Origin: Kiloniellales bacterium
GTDB lineage: Bacteria > Pseudomonadota > Alphaproteobacteria > Kiloniellales > JAKSBE01
Direction of reading: 5' to 3'
NCBI GenBank assembly: GCA_030066685.1
Contig: JASJBF010000001.1
Location: 369,465 to 433,464, forward strand
Length of the DNA: 64,000 bases
Every line of letters starts with the position of its first letter. The stretch's first letter is position 1. Below are positions 43,605 to 52,556 of this stretch, one piece after another. Under the pieces are notes generated by a model that worked only from the letters and a program-made list of their open reading frames with translations, had not been told where the DNA came from and searched no databases. Both the position numbers and the translations under genes were made by a program.

Positions 43605-44537
43605 CTATCGCGCCCCCGCAACCGCAGGCGAATCGGTGGAGTATCCGGATTGCATCTCCGGATCGGAGAAATCATCGGCATACAGCGTCTGTATGGGTGG
43701 CTGGAAGGCCTCGTCGCTCACCTTCCGCAGAACCGCCACGATGAGGACGTTCTTGAACCGCCGAACGAGCGAATGGATGACGTCGCCGAGCTCGTTCCCG
43801 GAGCGCCCGCGGCCAAGCAGCCCGCGGCGCAGCCTCTTGAGCAAAGGATAGCGGCGCTCGTTCTCGAAGCGGGCCTTCCCCAGCATGGTCGAAAGGCTGA
43901 TCGAGCCGCCCTCGAGCAGAAAGCTCGGAAGCTTCTCCGCCCCGCCATCGAGCTCAGTCGCCACGCCGGCGCCACGCCTGTTGGCCAAGGCCAGGCAGAG
44001 CAGGTGGTAGCGGTTAGCTCTCGCAAGCGAATAGTAAAGGCTTGGATGGAAGCAATAAAACCCGTGATTGACGTAATTCAGCATCGGCATGACGTGCACC
44101 ATGATACCGTTGGCCTTGGTCATGTTGTGCATGTTCCGGAGCACGCTGGCCTGATCGAAGATGTGCTCGCCCGTGCCGTTGTTCGTCACCAGGTCGTAGG
44201 TACTCGTAAATCCATAGGCCTCCCTGACGTCTTTGTTCAGGTCCATGACTTTGCTGCCGTAGGTATCGTTGATGTCTATCGCCTCGTACTGTGAGAACCC
44301 AAGGCAGCGGTAGTAGCCAGCCGCGGACTGCTTGTCCGACGTATCGAGCGAACTTCTAAGCTCTTTCAGACCCTTAAGATCAATATGCGCGCGTCCCTGC
44401 GAGCGCTCGATCACGCTATCGAGCGCGTCGGTGCTGGAATTGAATGTCTGGTTGCCAAGTTCGAGCACGCTTGGGTTCTGGTCCAGAAGCTCGACGGCGC
44501 TCCGCACGACGAGAGTCATCAATGGATTAAAACTCAT
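43605..44537 (-). CDS. methyltransferase-domain protein of the glycan island
   Basis: 310 residues. The SAM-type motif is VLELGNQTFNSSTDALDSVI, and later stretches YEAIDINDTYGSKVMDLNKD, YDLVTNNGTGEHIFDQASVL and HNMTKANGIMVHVMPMLNYV correspond one by one to those in the 31360 gene. The two share the aromatic GFYCFHPSLYYSLARAN-type stretch. The family is common in O-antigen and capsule loci and has no assigned substrate. The C-terminal third is basic. It is separated from asnB by 205 bases with no gene. Confidence 0.7.
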   Translation of the reverse strand: MSFNPLMTLVVRSAVELLDQNPSVLELGNQTFNSSTDALDSVIERSQGRAHIDLKGLKELRSSLDTSDKQSAAGYYRCLGFSQYEAIDINDTYGSKVMDLNKDVREAYGFTSTYDLVTNNGTGEHIFDQASVLRNMHNMTKANGIMVHVMPMLNYVNHGFYCFHPSLYYSLARANRYHLLCLALANRRGAGVATELDGGAEKLPSFLLEGGSISLSTMLGKARFENERRYPLLKRLRRGLLGRGRSGNELGDVIHSLVRRFKNVLIVAVLRKVSDEAFQPPIQTLYADDFSDPEMQSGYSTDSPAVAGAR

Positions 44538-44798
44538 AACTTTTCCTGATCTTGGTCGCTATGCAGCACCGAGACTATTCTCGTTCCTGCCTTGCCGAAG
44601 CTCTGTCCGATCGGCGCCGGACGATAGGCGCGAGCTCCCCTCTGCGCGAAGCCGAACAATGTCCATGGAGGCGGGGTTTGCAAGTTCAAAACCCTTTGTC
44701 CGACCGCCGCAATCTCAAGGAAAACAGAGGAATGAAAAATTCTCTCGACCCGGTGTTAAGAGTCTGTGCTGCACGGCAGACCTGGCCAGAGAGGCAAT

Positions 44799-45542
44799 TC
44801 AGCCTGGCGCGCAGCGCGGCGCGGCCGTCGATGGCTGGGTGTCCTCCGGGAGCAGAGGCACCCCGCTCCGCTCGTGCACGACCGTCTCCGTGGTATAGAT
44901 CGACCGGTACTTTCGGGAGAGATACCCAAGGACCGCAACATCGGTGTCGGCGTGCTTGCTGACAGAGCTCCCTTGTTCATCGATGAGCGGGTTTCTTGCG
45001 TAGGCATGGGAAATCTCGAAGCTGAACCCGGCGACGATGATGCGCTCGAAGCGCGCGACGGCCAGCCCGAGCGCGATCGCCACCAGACCGGTCGAGGGAT
45101 TCTTGCGTTCGATCACATCCGCAATCGCGCCGTCACGGTCGCAGAGACCCTCGATGAGGTTCAGATACTCCTCCAAAGGCCAGCTGATGAAGCGATCGTA
45201 GCCATAGTCGAGCGACCGCAGCCGACGGCGGATGTACGCCGGCTGCATCTTGTAGGTCCGCAAGCGGTTCCAGGCTCGGCCCAAAGCCGTGCGCCCGCGT
45301 ATCGGCCGTGGATAGACGTAGAGATCACCCGTGTGCAGGCCGCGCAGCGCCTCCAGCGCAAGGTCGTTCGCCGCCTTGTGCCCGGAAGTGAGAATGGCCG
45401 ACATCACCGTGAACGAGGGCGCGCGCAGGCCGTGGGCGATCGCCGAGCGGGCCGAGGCGTTGGCGCAGGCGAGCGCATCGTAGCTGCCCTCCGGCGGCAG
45501 AGCGGGCTCCGGTTTCGAGCCTAGAACGAGCAGTGTCGACAT
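44799..45542 (-). CDS. unrecognised protein in the glycan island
   Basis: 247 residues. It opens with STLLVLGSKPEPALPPEGSY, then ALACANASARSAIAHGLRAP, then SFEISHAYARNPLIDEQGSS, a pattern I associate with poorly described glycan-locus proteins of a Rossmann-like fold, possibly a glycosyltransferase (GT29/GT42-like). I cannot identify catalytic residues with confidence. There is no signal peptide. The basic middle (AYIRRRLRSLDYGYDRFI) may bind membrane or nucleotide. Neighbours are a methyltransferase-like gene and an oxygenase pseudogene. Confidence 0.5.
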   Translation of the reverse strand: MSTLLVLGSKPEPALPPEGSYDALACANASARSAIAHGLRAPSFTVMSAILTSGHKAANDLALEALRGLHTGDLYVYPRPIRGRTALGRAWNRLRTYKMQPAYIRRRLRSLDYGYDRFISWPLEEYLNLIEGLCDRDGAIADVIERKNPSTGLVAIALGLAVARFERIIVAGFSFEISHAYARNPLIDEQGSSVSKHADTDVAVLGYLSRKYRSIYTTETVVHERSGVPLLPEDTQPSTAAPRCAPG

Positions 45543-45835
45543 TGGCCTGGCACGATTCGCGCTGTGTTCCGGGGACAGAAGCTGCCTTCCAACCTCGCCG
45601 GGTGTTAGCCGCAGGGGTAATGGCCGTCAAGCCTTGCCCTTGGTCCAAGGGTTGGGTGCCACGCCGGTCACCGAGGCCTGCCGAATGCATCTGCCCACTG
45701 CCCCTGCATCGACGATGCGGGCGCCTTACAGTCCGAGCAAATATGGCATGAATTTCGCGCACAGGTAGTAATTCTGTCGCCCGCTACACAGACGCGCGTC
45801 ACACCCAGCCTTGGGGTACCTTCAGGGTTGGAGAG

Positions 45836-46451
45836 ATGCTTGACTACACGACTTTGGATGCAACTCTGCAAAATAGAAATCCCATTTCTTTCAGTATGAT
45901 AATAGGATTCATTCAATCCGATTCTCTGGATGAGCTCAACCGCGTTTTCCCCGAGATCTCGGGACCGGGGAACTACCCGATCGAATGCCTGGGCCTTGGT
46001 TCGGCCTTCGAACGCTTCGTCGAGGACCTCAAGGGGCCAGAGATGACCCGGTGCTTTCCGAAGAAGTTCGGATTCGATCTGACCGGCTTCGAAATCCTGG
46101 CCGCGGCGCCAAGAGTAATGCCAGGAGTCCGACAGTGCGATTTACACAGATTGCACAAGGTCGTCACGATCTTGTTCTACTTCAACAAGGAACGGCCACA
46201 CGAGGGCGGACGCCTGAGACGCCTGCGCTCCGCCGACGATCTGCAGGACTACGAAGCGGAGGTCTCGCCCGAAGTGCGGTGCGATGCTGGCTTTCCGGCG
46301 CAGCAAGTGCTCGTACCACGGCCACAAGCCCCTCCGCGGCCACCGCCGCATCCTGCAGATGCACTGGGTCGATCCGAAGCTGGTCGCCAAGAAGACGCGT
46401 AAGCGGCGGTCGCTCTGGTGGACGACCCGCGAGGCGCTGGGAATGGGCTAA
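45836..46451 (+). pseudogene. broken 2OG-Fe(II) oxygenase gene with frameshifts
   Basis: The frame opens at ATG 45836 (GGAG before it) with MLDYTTLDATLQNRNPISFS and VFPEISGPGNYPIECL, the usual start of a proline-hydroxylase-like family. KVVTILFYFNKERPHEGGRL and RLRRLRSADDLQDYEAEVSP also match it. At about 46277-46281 the frame shifts: the next in-frame family piece, GAMLAFRRSKCSYHGHKPLR, continues in the adjacent frame to TAA at 46449-46451. Near 46137-46153 the H-x-D region is garbled; another frame reads IYTD, suggesting two more shifts and a His-to-Tyr change. The gene is almost certainly inactive. Its end overlaps mfd by four bases. Confidence 0.75.
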
Positions 46452-49400
46452 GCGGCCTCCTTCGCCACCTTGGCCAGATCGATCAGCAGGCGCCGTGCGC
46501 CTTCGAGGCGGGCCTGGGCGGTCTCCCAGTTGCGCCGATAGACCAGGCGCTGGTCCGGCCGCAGCTTCACCAGGCCGGCCTGCGCGCCGATGAAGGCGAC
46601 CAGGGCGGCCGGGTTGGCGAACTCGTCCTTGTGGAAGGCGATGACCGCGCCCTTGGGTCCGGCGTCCAGCTTGGCGACGTTGGCCTCGCGGCAGAGCTGC
46701 TTGATCGCGATCACGTTCAGCAGGTTCTCGACCTCCTCGGGCATCGGCCCGAAGCGGTCGACCAGCTCGGCCGCGAAGGCGTCGATCTCGCCCTGGCCGA
46801 CCAGGGTGGATAGCCGTCGGTAGAGGCCCAGGCGAACATTGAGGTCCCGGACATAAGCCTCTGGAATCAGGACCGAAGTCCCCAGTGAGATCTGCGGCGT
46901 CCAGCTCTCGGCCTCGGCCGCCTCGCCGGCCTGGCCGCGGGCCGTGGCCACGGCTTCCTCGAGTATGGCCTGGTAGAGCTCGATGCCGACCTCGCGGATG
47001 TGGCCGGACTGCTCCTCGCCCAGCAGGTTGCCGGCGCCGCGGATGTCCAGGTCGTGGCTGGCCAGGGTGAAGCCGGCGCCCAGGGTGTCCAGGGTCTGCA
47101 TGACGTCGAGCCGACGCTCGGCCGCCGGGGTCAAGAGGCGGCCCGGCTTGAGCGTGAAGTAGGCGTAGCCGCGCAGCTTCGAGCGGCCGATTCGGCCGCG
47201 CAGCTGGTAGAGCTGGGCCAGACCAAACATGTCGGCGCGGTGCAGGATCAGGGTGTTGGCGGTCGGAATGTCGAGGCCCGATTCCACGATGTTGGTGCTC
47301 AGCAGGACGTCGTAGCGGCCCTCGTAGAAGCCAGTCATCACGGCTTCCAAGGCGCCGGCGGCGAGCTGGCCGTGGGCCACGCCGACCTTGATCTCGGGCA
47401 CCAGCTTCGTCAGCCGCTCCTCCAGCTCCGGCAGGTCCTCGATCCGCGGGCAAACGTAGAAGACCTGGCCGCCACGGAAGTGCTCGCGCAGGATCGCCTC
47501 GCGGACGATCACCGGGTCGTAGGGCAGGACGAAGGTCCGCACCGCCAGGCGGTCGACCGGCGGGGTCGCGATCAGGCTCATGTCGCGCACCCCGGACATG
47601 GCGAGCTGCAGGGTCCGCGGGATCGGGGTCGCGGTCAGGGTCAGCACGTGGACGTCGGCCCTGAGCTGCTTCAGCCGCTCCTTCTGCTTGACCCCGAAGT
47701 GCTGCTCCTCGTCGACGATCAGCAGGCCCAGCCGCTTGAAGGAGATCGATTTGGCCAGCAAGGCATGGGTGCCGATCACGATGTCGACGCTGCCGTCCTC
47801 GATCCCGGCCTTGGTCGCCGCCGTTTCGGCCGGCGGCACCAGGCGCGAGAGCTGGCCGATGTTGAGGGGCAGGCCAGCGAAGCGCTCCCTGAAGTTGCGG
47901 CTGTGCTGCCGGGCCAGCAGGGTGGTCGGCACCACGACCGCCACCTGCAGGCCGGTCATGGCGGTGACGAAGGCCGCGCGCAGGGCGATCTCGGTCTTGC
48001 CAAAGCCGACGTCGCCGCAGATCAGTCGGTCCATCGGCCGGCCGGAAGCAAGATCCTCCAGGGTGTCGGCGATCGCGTCGAGCTGGTCGTCGGTCTCCGG
48101 ATAGGGAAAGCGGGCGCAGAACTCCTCGTAGAGCCCCTCGGGCGGGTTCAGGACTTCCCCCTCCTTGAGCTCCCGGGCGGCCGCGATCTTGATCAGCTGG
48201 TCGGCGATGTCCTTGACCCGCTGCTTGACCCGCGCCTTGCGCGCCTGCCAGCCGCCGTGGCCCAGACGGTCCAGGTCGACCGCGGTCTCCTCCGAGCCGT
48301 AGCGCGACAGGACCTCGATGTTCTCCACGGGTACGAAGAGCCGGTCGCCGCCCTGGTAGATCACCTTGAGGCAGTCGTGCGGGGCGCCGCCCACGTCCAG
48401 CGCCACCAGCCCTTCGTAGCGGCCGATGCCGTGCTCGACGTGGACCACGAGGTCGCTCTCCTGCAGCGAGGAGACCTCGGTCAGGAAGTTCTCGGGCCGC
48501 CGGGCCCGGCGGGCCGGCCGGGCGATGCGCTCGCCCAGGATGTCCTGCTCGGTCAGCAGGGTGGCATCCTCGGAGCGGAATCCGCGCTCTACGCCCAGGG
48601 TCACCAGGGCGACGCTCTGAGGCGCCAGGCCCGCCGCCTCGGCCCAGCTGCCCGCGGTCTCCAGGCCGGCCAGGCCGTGTTCACGCAGCAGGGTCCCCAG
48701 GCGGTCGCGGGAGCCGTCGCTAAAGCCGCCGATCAGCACCCGCCGGCCCTTGCCTTGCTCGGCCGCGACGTAGGCGCGGACCGAGTCGTAGAGACCTTCG
48801 CCGCCCTGCGCCCGGGCCTCGGCAAAGTCCTGGCCGGAGCGGCCGCCGCCGCTGACCACGCCCGTGGCCTCAGGCGGTGCGGCGAAGGGCGAAAGCTGAC
48901 CGACCGCCCGGCCCTCCAGGCCCCGCTCCCAGTCCTCGGCCGAAAGGTACAGCCGCGCCGCCGGCAACGGGTTGTAGTTGCTCTCGCCGCCGGCCTCGCG
49001 GGTCATTTGCCGGGCCTCGTAGAAGTCGGCGATGGTCTCAAGGCGCGCGTTGCGGACCTCCTCGGCCTGGTGGTCCAGCAGCACCGGCGCCTCGCCGATC
49101 AGGTCGAAGAGGGTCTCCATCTCTTCGTAGAACAACGGCAGCCAATGCTCGATGCCGGCGTAGCCGCGCCCAGCGCTGACCGCCTCGTAGAGCGGGTCGC
49201 CACCCTTGGAGGTCCCGAAGGCCTCGCGGTAGCCGGTGCGGAAGCGGGCGATGCTGGCCTCGTCGAGGATGATCTCCGAGACCGGCTTGAGGACCGCTTC
49301 GCCGCGGCTGCCGCTGCTGCGCTGGGACAAGGGGTCGAAGGCGCGGATGCTCTCGATCTCGTCGCCGAAGAAGTCTAGCCGGAGGGGCGCCGGATCGCCC

Positions 49401-49924
49401 GGCGCGAAGACGTCGACCAGGCCGCCGCGCAGGGCGTACTCTCCGGCCTCCCCGACGGTCTCGACCCGCAGGTAGCCGTTGTCGGTCAGGAAGGCGACCA
49501 GGGCGTCCGGCGAGACCGCCGCGCCCGGCGCCAGGCGCAGCAGGCGGCCCTCGAAGGCGCGGCGCGGCGGGATCCGCTGCAGCGCCGCGTTCACCGTGGT
49601 CAGGACGGCCCTCGGAGTCTCCGCACCCTCGCCGGCCATCAGCCGGGTCATGGCGTCCAGACGCTGGGCCACGATGTCGCGGTGCGGCCCGACTCGGTCG
49701 TAGGGCAGGCAGTCCCAGGCCGGGAAGCGGACCACCTCCAGCTCCGGTTCGAAGAAGGCCAGCAGTTCGGCGACCCGCGCCAGGCGGGCGTCGTCGCGCG
49801 CGATCAGCAGGACCCGGCGCTGCTCCCGCGCGGTCGCGGCGAGCAGACGGGCGTCCTGGCCTTCGGGCGCGTCCGCGACGAGGAGGCGCCCGGGCCCGGA
49901 GAAGACGTTACCGGCCGGAGTCAA
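46448..49924 (-). CDS. mfd: transcription-repair coupling factor Mfd
   Basis: About 1158 residues if TTG 49924 is the start (E. coli Mfd has 1148). The frame is open further upstream, but that part is a shadow of sdhE. Order seen: UvrB-like N-terminal region with GEYALRGGLVDVFAPGDPAP; RNA-polymerase-interacting domain with DLVVHVEHGIGRYEGLVALD; translocase with Walker A ICGDVGFGKTEIALRAAFV at about 634, DEEQHFGVKQ at about 736, TATPIPRTLQLAMSG, ILHRADMFGLAQLYQLRGRI and GRSKLRGYAY; C-terminal TRCF domain. It removes stalled polymerase and recruits UvrA. Confidence 0.95.
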   Translation of the reverse strand: MTPAGNVFSGPGRLLVADAPEGQDARLLAATAREQRRVLLIARDDARLARVAELLAFFEPELEVVRFPAWDCLPYDRVGPHRDIVAQRLDAMTRLMAGEGAETPRAVLTTVNAALQRIPPRRAFEGRLLRLAPGAAVSPDALVAFLTDNGYLRVETVGEAGEYALRGGLVDVFAPGDPAPLRLDFFGDEIESIRAFDPLSQRSSGSRGEAVLKPVSEIILDEASIARFRTGYREAFGTSKGGDPLYEAVSAGRGYAGIEHWLPLFYEEMETLFDLIGEAPVLLDHQAEEVRNARLETIADFYEARQMTREAGGESNYNPLPAARLYLSAEDWERGLEGRAVGQLSPFAAPPEATGVVSGGGRSGQDFAEARAQGGEGLYDSVRAYVAAEQGKGRRVLIGGFSDGSRDRLGTLLREHGLAGLETAGSWAEAAGLAPQSVALVTLGVERGFRSEDATLLTEQDILGERIARPARRARRPENFLTEVSSLQESDLVVHVEHGIGRYEGLVALDVGGAPHDCLKVIYQGGDRLFVPVENIEVLSRYGSEETAVDLDRLGHGGWQARKARVKQRVKDIADQLIKIAAARELKEGEVLNPPEGLYEEFCARFPYPETDDQLDAIADTLEDLASGRPMDRLICGDVGFGKTEIALRAAFVTAMTGLQVAVVVPTTLLARQHSRNFRERFAGLPLNIGQLSRLVPPAETAATKAGIEDGSVDIVIGTHALLAKSISFKRLGLLIVDEEQHFGVKQKERLKQLRADVHVLTLTATPIPRTLQLAMSGVRDMSLIATPPVDRLAVRTFVLPYDPVIVREAILREHFRGGQVFYVCPRIEDLPELEERLTKLVPEIKVGVAHGQLAAGALEAVMTGFYEGRYDVLLSTNIVESGLDIPTANTLILHRADMFGLAQLYQLRGRIGRSKLRGYAYFTLKPGRLLTPAAERRLDVMQTLDTLGAGFTLASHDLDIRGAGNLLGEEQSGHIREVGIELYQAILEEAVATARGQAGEAAEAESWTPQISLGTSVLIPEAYVRDLNVRLGLYRRLSTLVGQGEIDAFAAELVDRFGPMPEEVENLLNVIAIKQLCREANVAKLDAGPKGAVIAFHKDEFANPAALVAFIGAQAGLVKLRPDQRLVYRRNWETAQARLEGARRLLIDLAKVAKEAA

Positions 49925-50195
49925 GGTTCGCTGCTGCGTGATCGAAGTTGAGAAGGAGTCGCATGACCGGGCTGTCGGCCTCGGCCGGCAGGGGCTCGCG
50001 GCCGCTGATCCAGCCCATGAGGTCGGGATCGGGCAGCTCGAGAATCGCCTCGTAGAGGTCGAGCTGGTCCGAATCGAAGCCCGCAAGATGGGCGTCCGCG
50101 AAGCGGCCCATCAGCAGGTCGTTCTCCTTGGTGCCGCGGTGCCAGCTTCGGAAGCGCAGGCGCTTGCGGCGGTTCTCCAGGTTTTCCGAGGTCAT
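49908..50195 (-). CDS. sdhE: succinate dehydrogenase assembly factor SdhE
   Basis: 95 residues, the DUF339 family. The diagnostic RGTKENDLLMGRFADAHLAG with the RGxxE motif is at about residues 20-40, then LDLYEAILELPDPDLMGWIS. The protein helps attach FAD to SdhA in the cytoplasm. The gene overlaps the start of mfd by 17 bases, a common arrangement in this group, and faces recG. Confidence 0.95.
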   Translation of the reverse strand: MTSENLENRRKRLRFRSWHRGTKENDLLMGRFADAHLAGFDSDQLDLYEAILELPDPDLMGWISGREPLPAEADSPVMRLLLNFDHAAANLDSGR

Positions 50196-50320
50196 TGCGT
50201 GCTTTGCGGACTGAGGCCTTGTCGATCTCGGCTAGGATATAGAAGCTTTCCCCCGGCTTGTCAGCGACCCAGAGGCCAGCGGCAGCCGAAATATCGGAGA
50301 CCCGCGGCCATGTCCGAGCG

Positions 50321-50404
50321 CTCGCCCTTCGACCAGCTCAGGACGAGGCCAACGGTCTGGCCGGCAACTCACCGCTCCTCATCCTGAGCCTGTCGAAGGG
50401 TGAG
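50321..50404. repeat. REP-like inverted repeat between sdhE and recG
   Basis: CCCTTCGACCAGCTCAGGAC (50325-50344) and its inverted partner (50378-50400) match at 20 of 23 positions when one arm is reversed. Pairing continues outwards to 50321 and 50404 with one mismatch, and about 30 bases lie between the arms. From memory, this palindrome resembles short dispersed repeats of alphaproteobacterial intergenic regions. No other copy was noticed in the window. Confidence 0.6.
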
Positions 50405-50442
50405 GGCCGCATGCTCGGCTGCAGAAGGGAGTGAACTGACCC

Positions 50443-52524
50443 TTGCGCCCGGAAGTCCTCTACCCCCTCTTCGCCCCGGTCACCAGCCTGCCGGGGGTCG
50501 GGCCGCGCCTGGCCAAGCTCTTCGAGCAGCTCGCCGGGGCCCACGTCCTGGACCTCTGCTGGCACCTGCCGAGCGGCCTGATCGACCGCCGCTACGCGCC
50601 CAAAATCGCGGCCGCCGAGCCCGGCCGCATCGCCACCCTCACCGTGAAGGTCGGACAGCACCGGGTGCCACACACCCCCCGCCAGCCCTACCGGGTCACC
50701 TGCCGCGACGAGACCGGCAGCCTGGACCTGGTGTTCTTCCACGCCAAGGCGGACTACCTGCAGAAGATCCTGCCCGAGGGCGAGACCCTGCTGGTCTCCG
50801 GCAAGGTCGAGGTCTTTCACGACCGCCTGCAGATCGCCCACCCGGACCACGTCACCAGGCCCGAGGAGCGCGGCAGCCTGCCCAAGGTCGAGCCGGTCTA
50901 TCCCCTGACCGCCGGCCTCAGCCTCAAGACCGTCGGCAAGGCGGTAAGGGCCGCCCTGGCCGAGGCGCCCGAGCTGCCGGAATGGCTCGACGCCGCCCAC
51001 CGGCAGCGCCAGGGCTGGCCGGCCTGGCGCGACGCCTTGCGCCGGGCCCACGCCCTGGAGGACGAGCGCGACCTCGCGCCCGAGGCCCCCGCCCGCGCCC
51101 GCCTGGCCTACGACGAGCTGCTGGCCAACCAGCTCGCCCTGGCCGTGGTCCGCGCCCGCCAGCGGCGCCAGCGCGGCACCCCGGTGGTCGGCGACGGCCG
51201 CCTGCGCGACAAGGTGATCGCCGCCCTGACCTACGACCTGACCGGCTCGCAGCGCAGGGCGCTGCAGGAGATCGACGCCGACCTGGCGGCGCCGGTGCGG
51301 ATGCTGCGCCTGCTCCAGGGCGACGTCGGCAGCGGCAAGACCATCGTCGCCCTGCTGGCCATGCTGGCCGCGGTCGAGGCCGGCTACCAGGCGGTCCTCA
51401 TGGCGCCGACCGAGATCCTGGCCCGCCAGCACCACGCCACCATTGCGCCCCTGGCCGAGGCCGCCGGGCTCGAGGTCGCGCTCCTGACCGGCCGCGACAA
51501 GGGCAAGGCCCGGGAGGCGATCCTCGGCCGCCTGGCCGAGGGGTCGGTGCAGATCGCGGTCGGCACCCACGCCCTCTTCCAGGACGACGTCGGCTTCGAG
51601 AACCTGGGCTTTGCGGTGATCGACGAGCAGCACCGCTTCGGAGTCCACCAGCGCATGCTGCTGGCCGAGAAGGGCCGCAGCGTCGACGTCCTGGTCATGA
51701 CCGCGACCCCAATCCCGCGCACCCTGATGCTGACCGCATACGGCGACATGGACGTCTCGCGCCTGACCGAGAAGCCGGCCGGGCGCCAGCCGATCGACAC
51801 CCGGGCCCTACACCTGGAGCGCCTGCCCGAGGTCGAGGACGCCGTCGCCCGCGCCCTGGACAAGGGCACCAGGGTCTACTGGGTCTGCCCCCTGGTCGAG
51901 GAGTCCGAGGCGGTCGACCTGGCCGCGGCCGAGGACCGCTTCGCCGCCCTGCAGCGCCGCTTCGGCGCCCGCGCCGGCCTGGTCCACGGCCGCATGAAGG
52001 GCGCCGAGCGCGACCAGGTCATGGAAGCCTTCAAGTCCGGCGGCCTCGACCTCCTGGTCGCGACCACGGTGATCGAGGTCGGGGTCGACGTGCCCGAGGC
52101 AACCATCATGGTGATCGAGCACGCCGAGCGCTTCGGCCTGGCCCAGCTGCACCAGCTGCGCGGCCGCATCGGCCGCGGCACGGCGCGCTCGACCTGCCTG
52201 CTGCTCTACCAGGCGCCCCTGGGCGAGGTCGCCCGCGCCCGCATCGAGATCCTGCGCGAGACCGACGACGGCTTCCGCATCGCCGAGGAGGACCTGCGAC
52301 TGCGCGGCGCCGGCGAGCTGCTCGGCACCCGCCAGAGCGGCCTGCCCCGCTTCCGCATCGCGGACCTGGAGGCCCACGCCGAGCTCCTCGCCGCCGCCCG
52401 CGACGACGCCACCCTGATCCTGGAGCGCGACCCCCAGCTGAAGGGCGACCGCGGCCAGGCGCTCCGAACCCTGCTGTACCTCTTCGAGCGGGACGCGGCG
52501 GTCCGGTATCTGAGGTCTGGATAG
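50443..52524 (+). CDS. recG: ATP-dependent DNA helicase RecG
   Basis: 693 residues from TTG 50443, with GGGAG about 12 bases upstream. N-terminal wedge/OB domain (LPGVGPRLAKLFEQLAGAHV, then FFHAKADYLQKILPEGETLL), helicase motif I LLQGDVGSGKTIVALLAMLA at 293-300, DEQH at 394-397, TATPIPRTLMLTAYGDMDVS, and motif VI GLAQLHQLRGRIGRGTARST, with a C-terminal wedge-contacting region LRGAGELLGTRQSGLPRFRI. It remodels stalled forks and branched DNA. A longer frame in another register overlaps it but is a composition shadow. Confidence 0.96.
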   Translation: MRPEVLYPLFAPVTSLPGVGPRLAKLFEQLAGAHVLDLCWHLPSGLIDRRYAPKIAAAEPGRIATLTVKVGQHRVPHTPRQPYRVTCRDETGSLDLVFFHAKADYLQKILPEGETLLVSGKVEVFHDRLQIAHPDHVTRPEERGSLPKVEPVYPLTAGLSLKTVGKAVRAALAEAPELPEWLDAAHRQRQGWPAWRDALRRAHALEDERDLAPEAPARARLAYDELLANQLALAVVRARQRRQRGTPVVGDGRLRDKVIAALTYDLTGSQRRALQEIDADLAAPVRMLRLLQGDVGSGKTIVALLAMLAAVEAGYQAVLMAPTEILARQHHATIAPLAEAAGLEVALLTGRDKGKAREAILGRLAEGSVQIAVGTHALFQDDVGFENLGFAVIDEQHRFGVHQRMLLAEKGRSVDVLVMTATPIPRTLMLTAYGDMDVSRLTEKPAGRQPIDTRALHLERLPEVEDAVARALDKGTRVYWVCPLVEESEAVDLAAAEDRFAALQRRFGARAGLVHGRMKGAERDQVMEAFKSGGLDLLVATTVIEVGVDVPEATIMVIEHAERFGLAQLHQLRGRIGRGTARSTCLLLYQAPLGEVARARIEILRETDDGFRIAEEDLRLRGAGELLGTRQSGLPRFRIADLEAHAELLAAARDDATLILERDPQLKGDRGQALRTLLYLFERDAAVRYLRSG

Positions 52525-52556
52525 CTAGGCCCGGATCAATGAAGAAGGACCAGAGG

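Noticed and set aside
45635..45665. Palindrome CCCTTGGTCCAAGGG and a possible tRNA fragment
   Set aside because: No cloverleaf can be built around it, and the palindrome has no room for a hairpin loop or nearby promoter.
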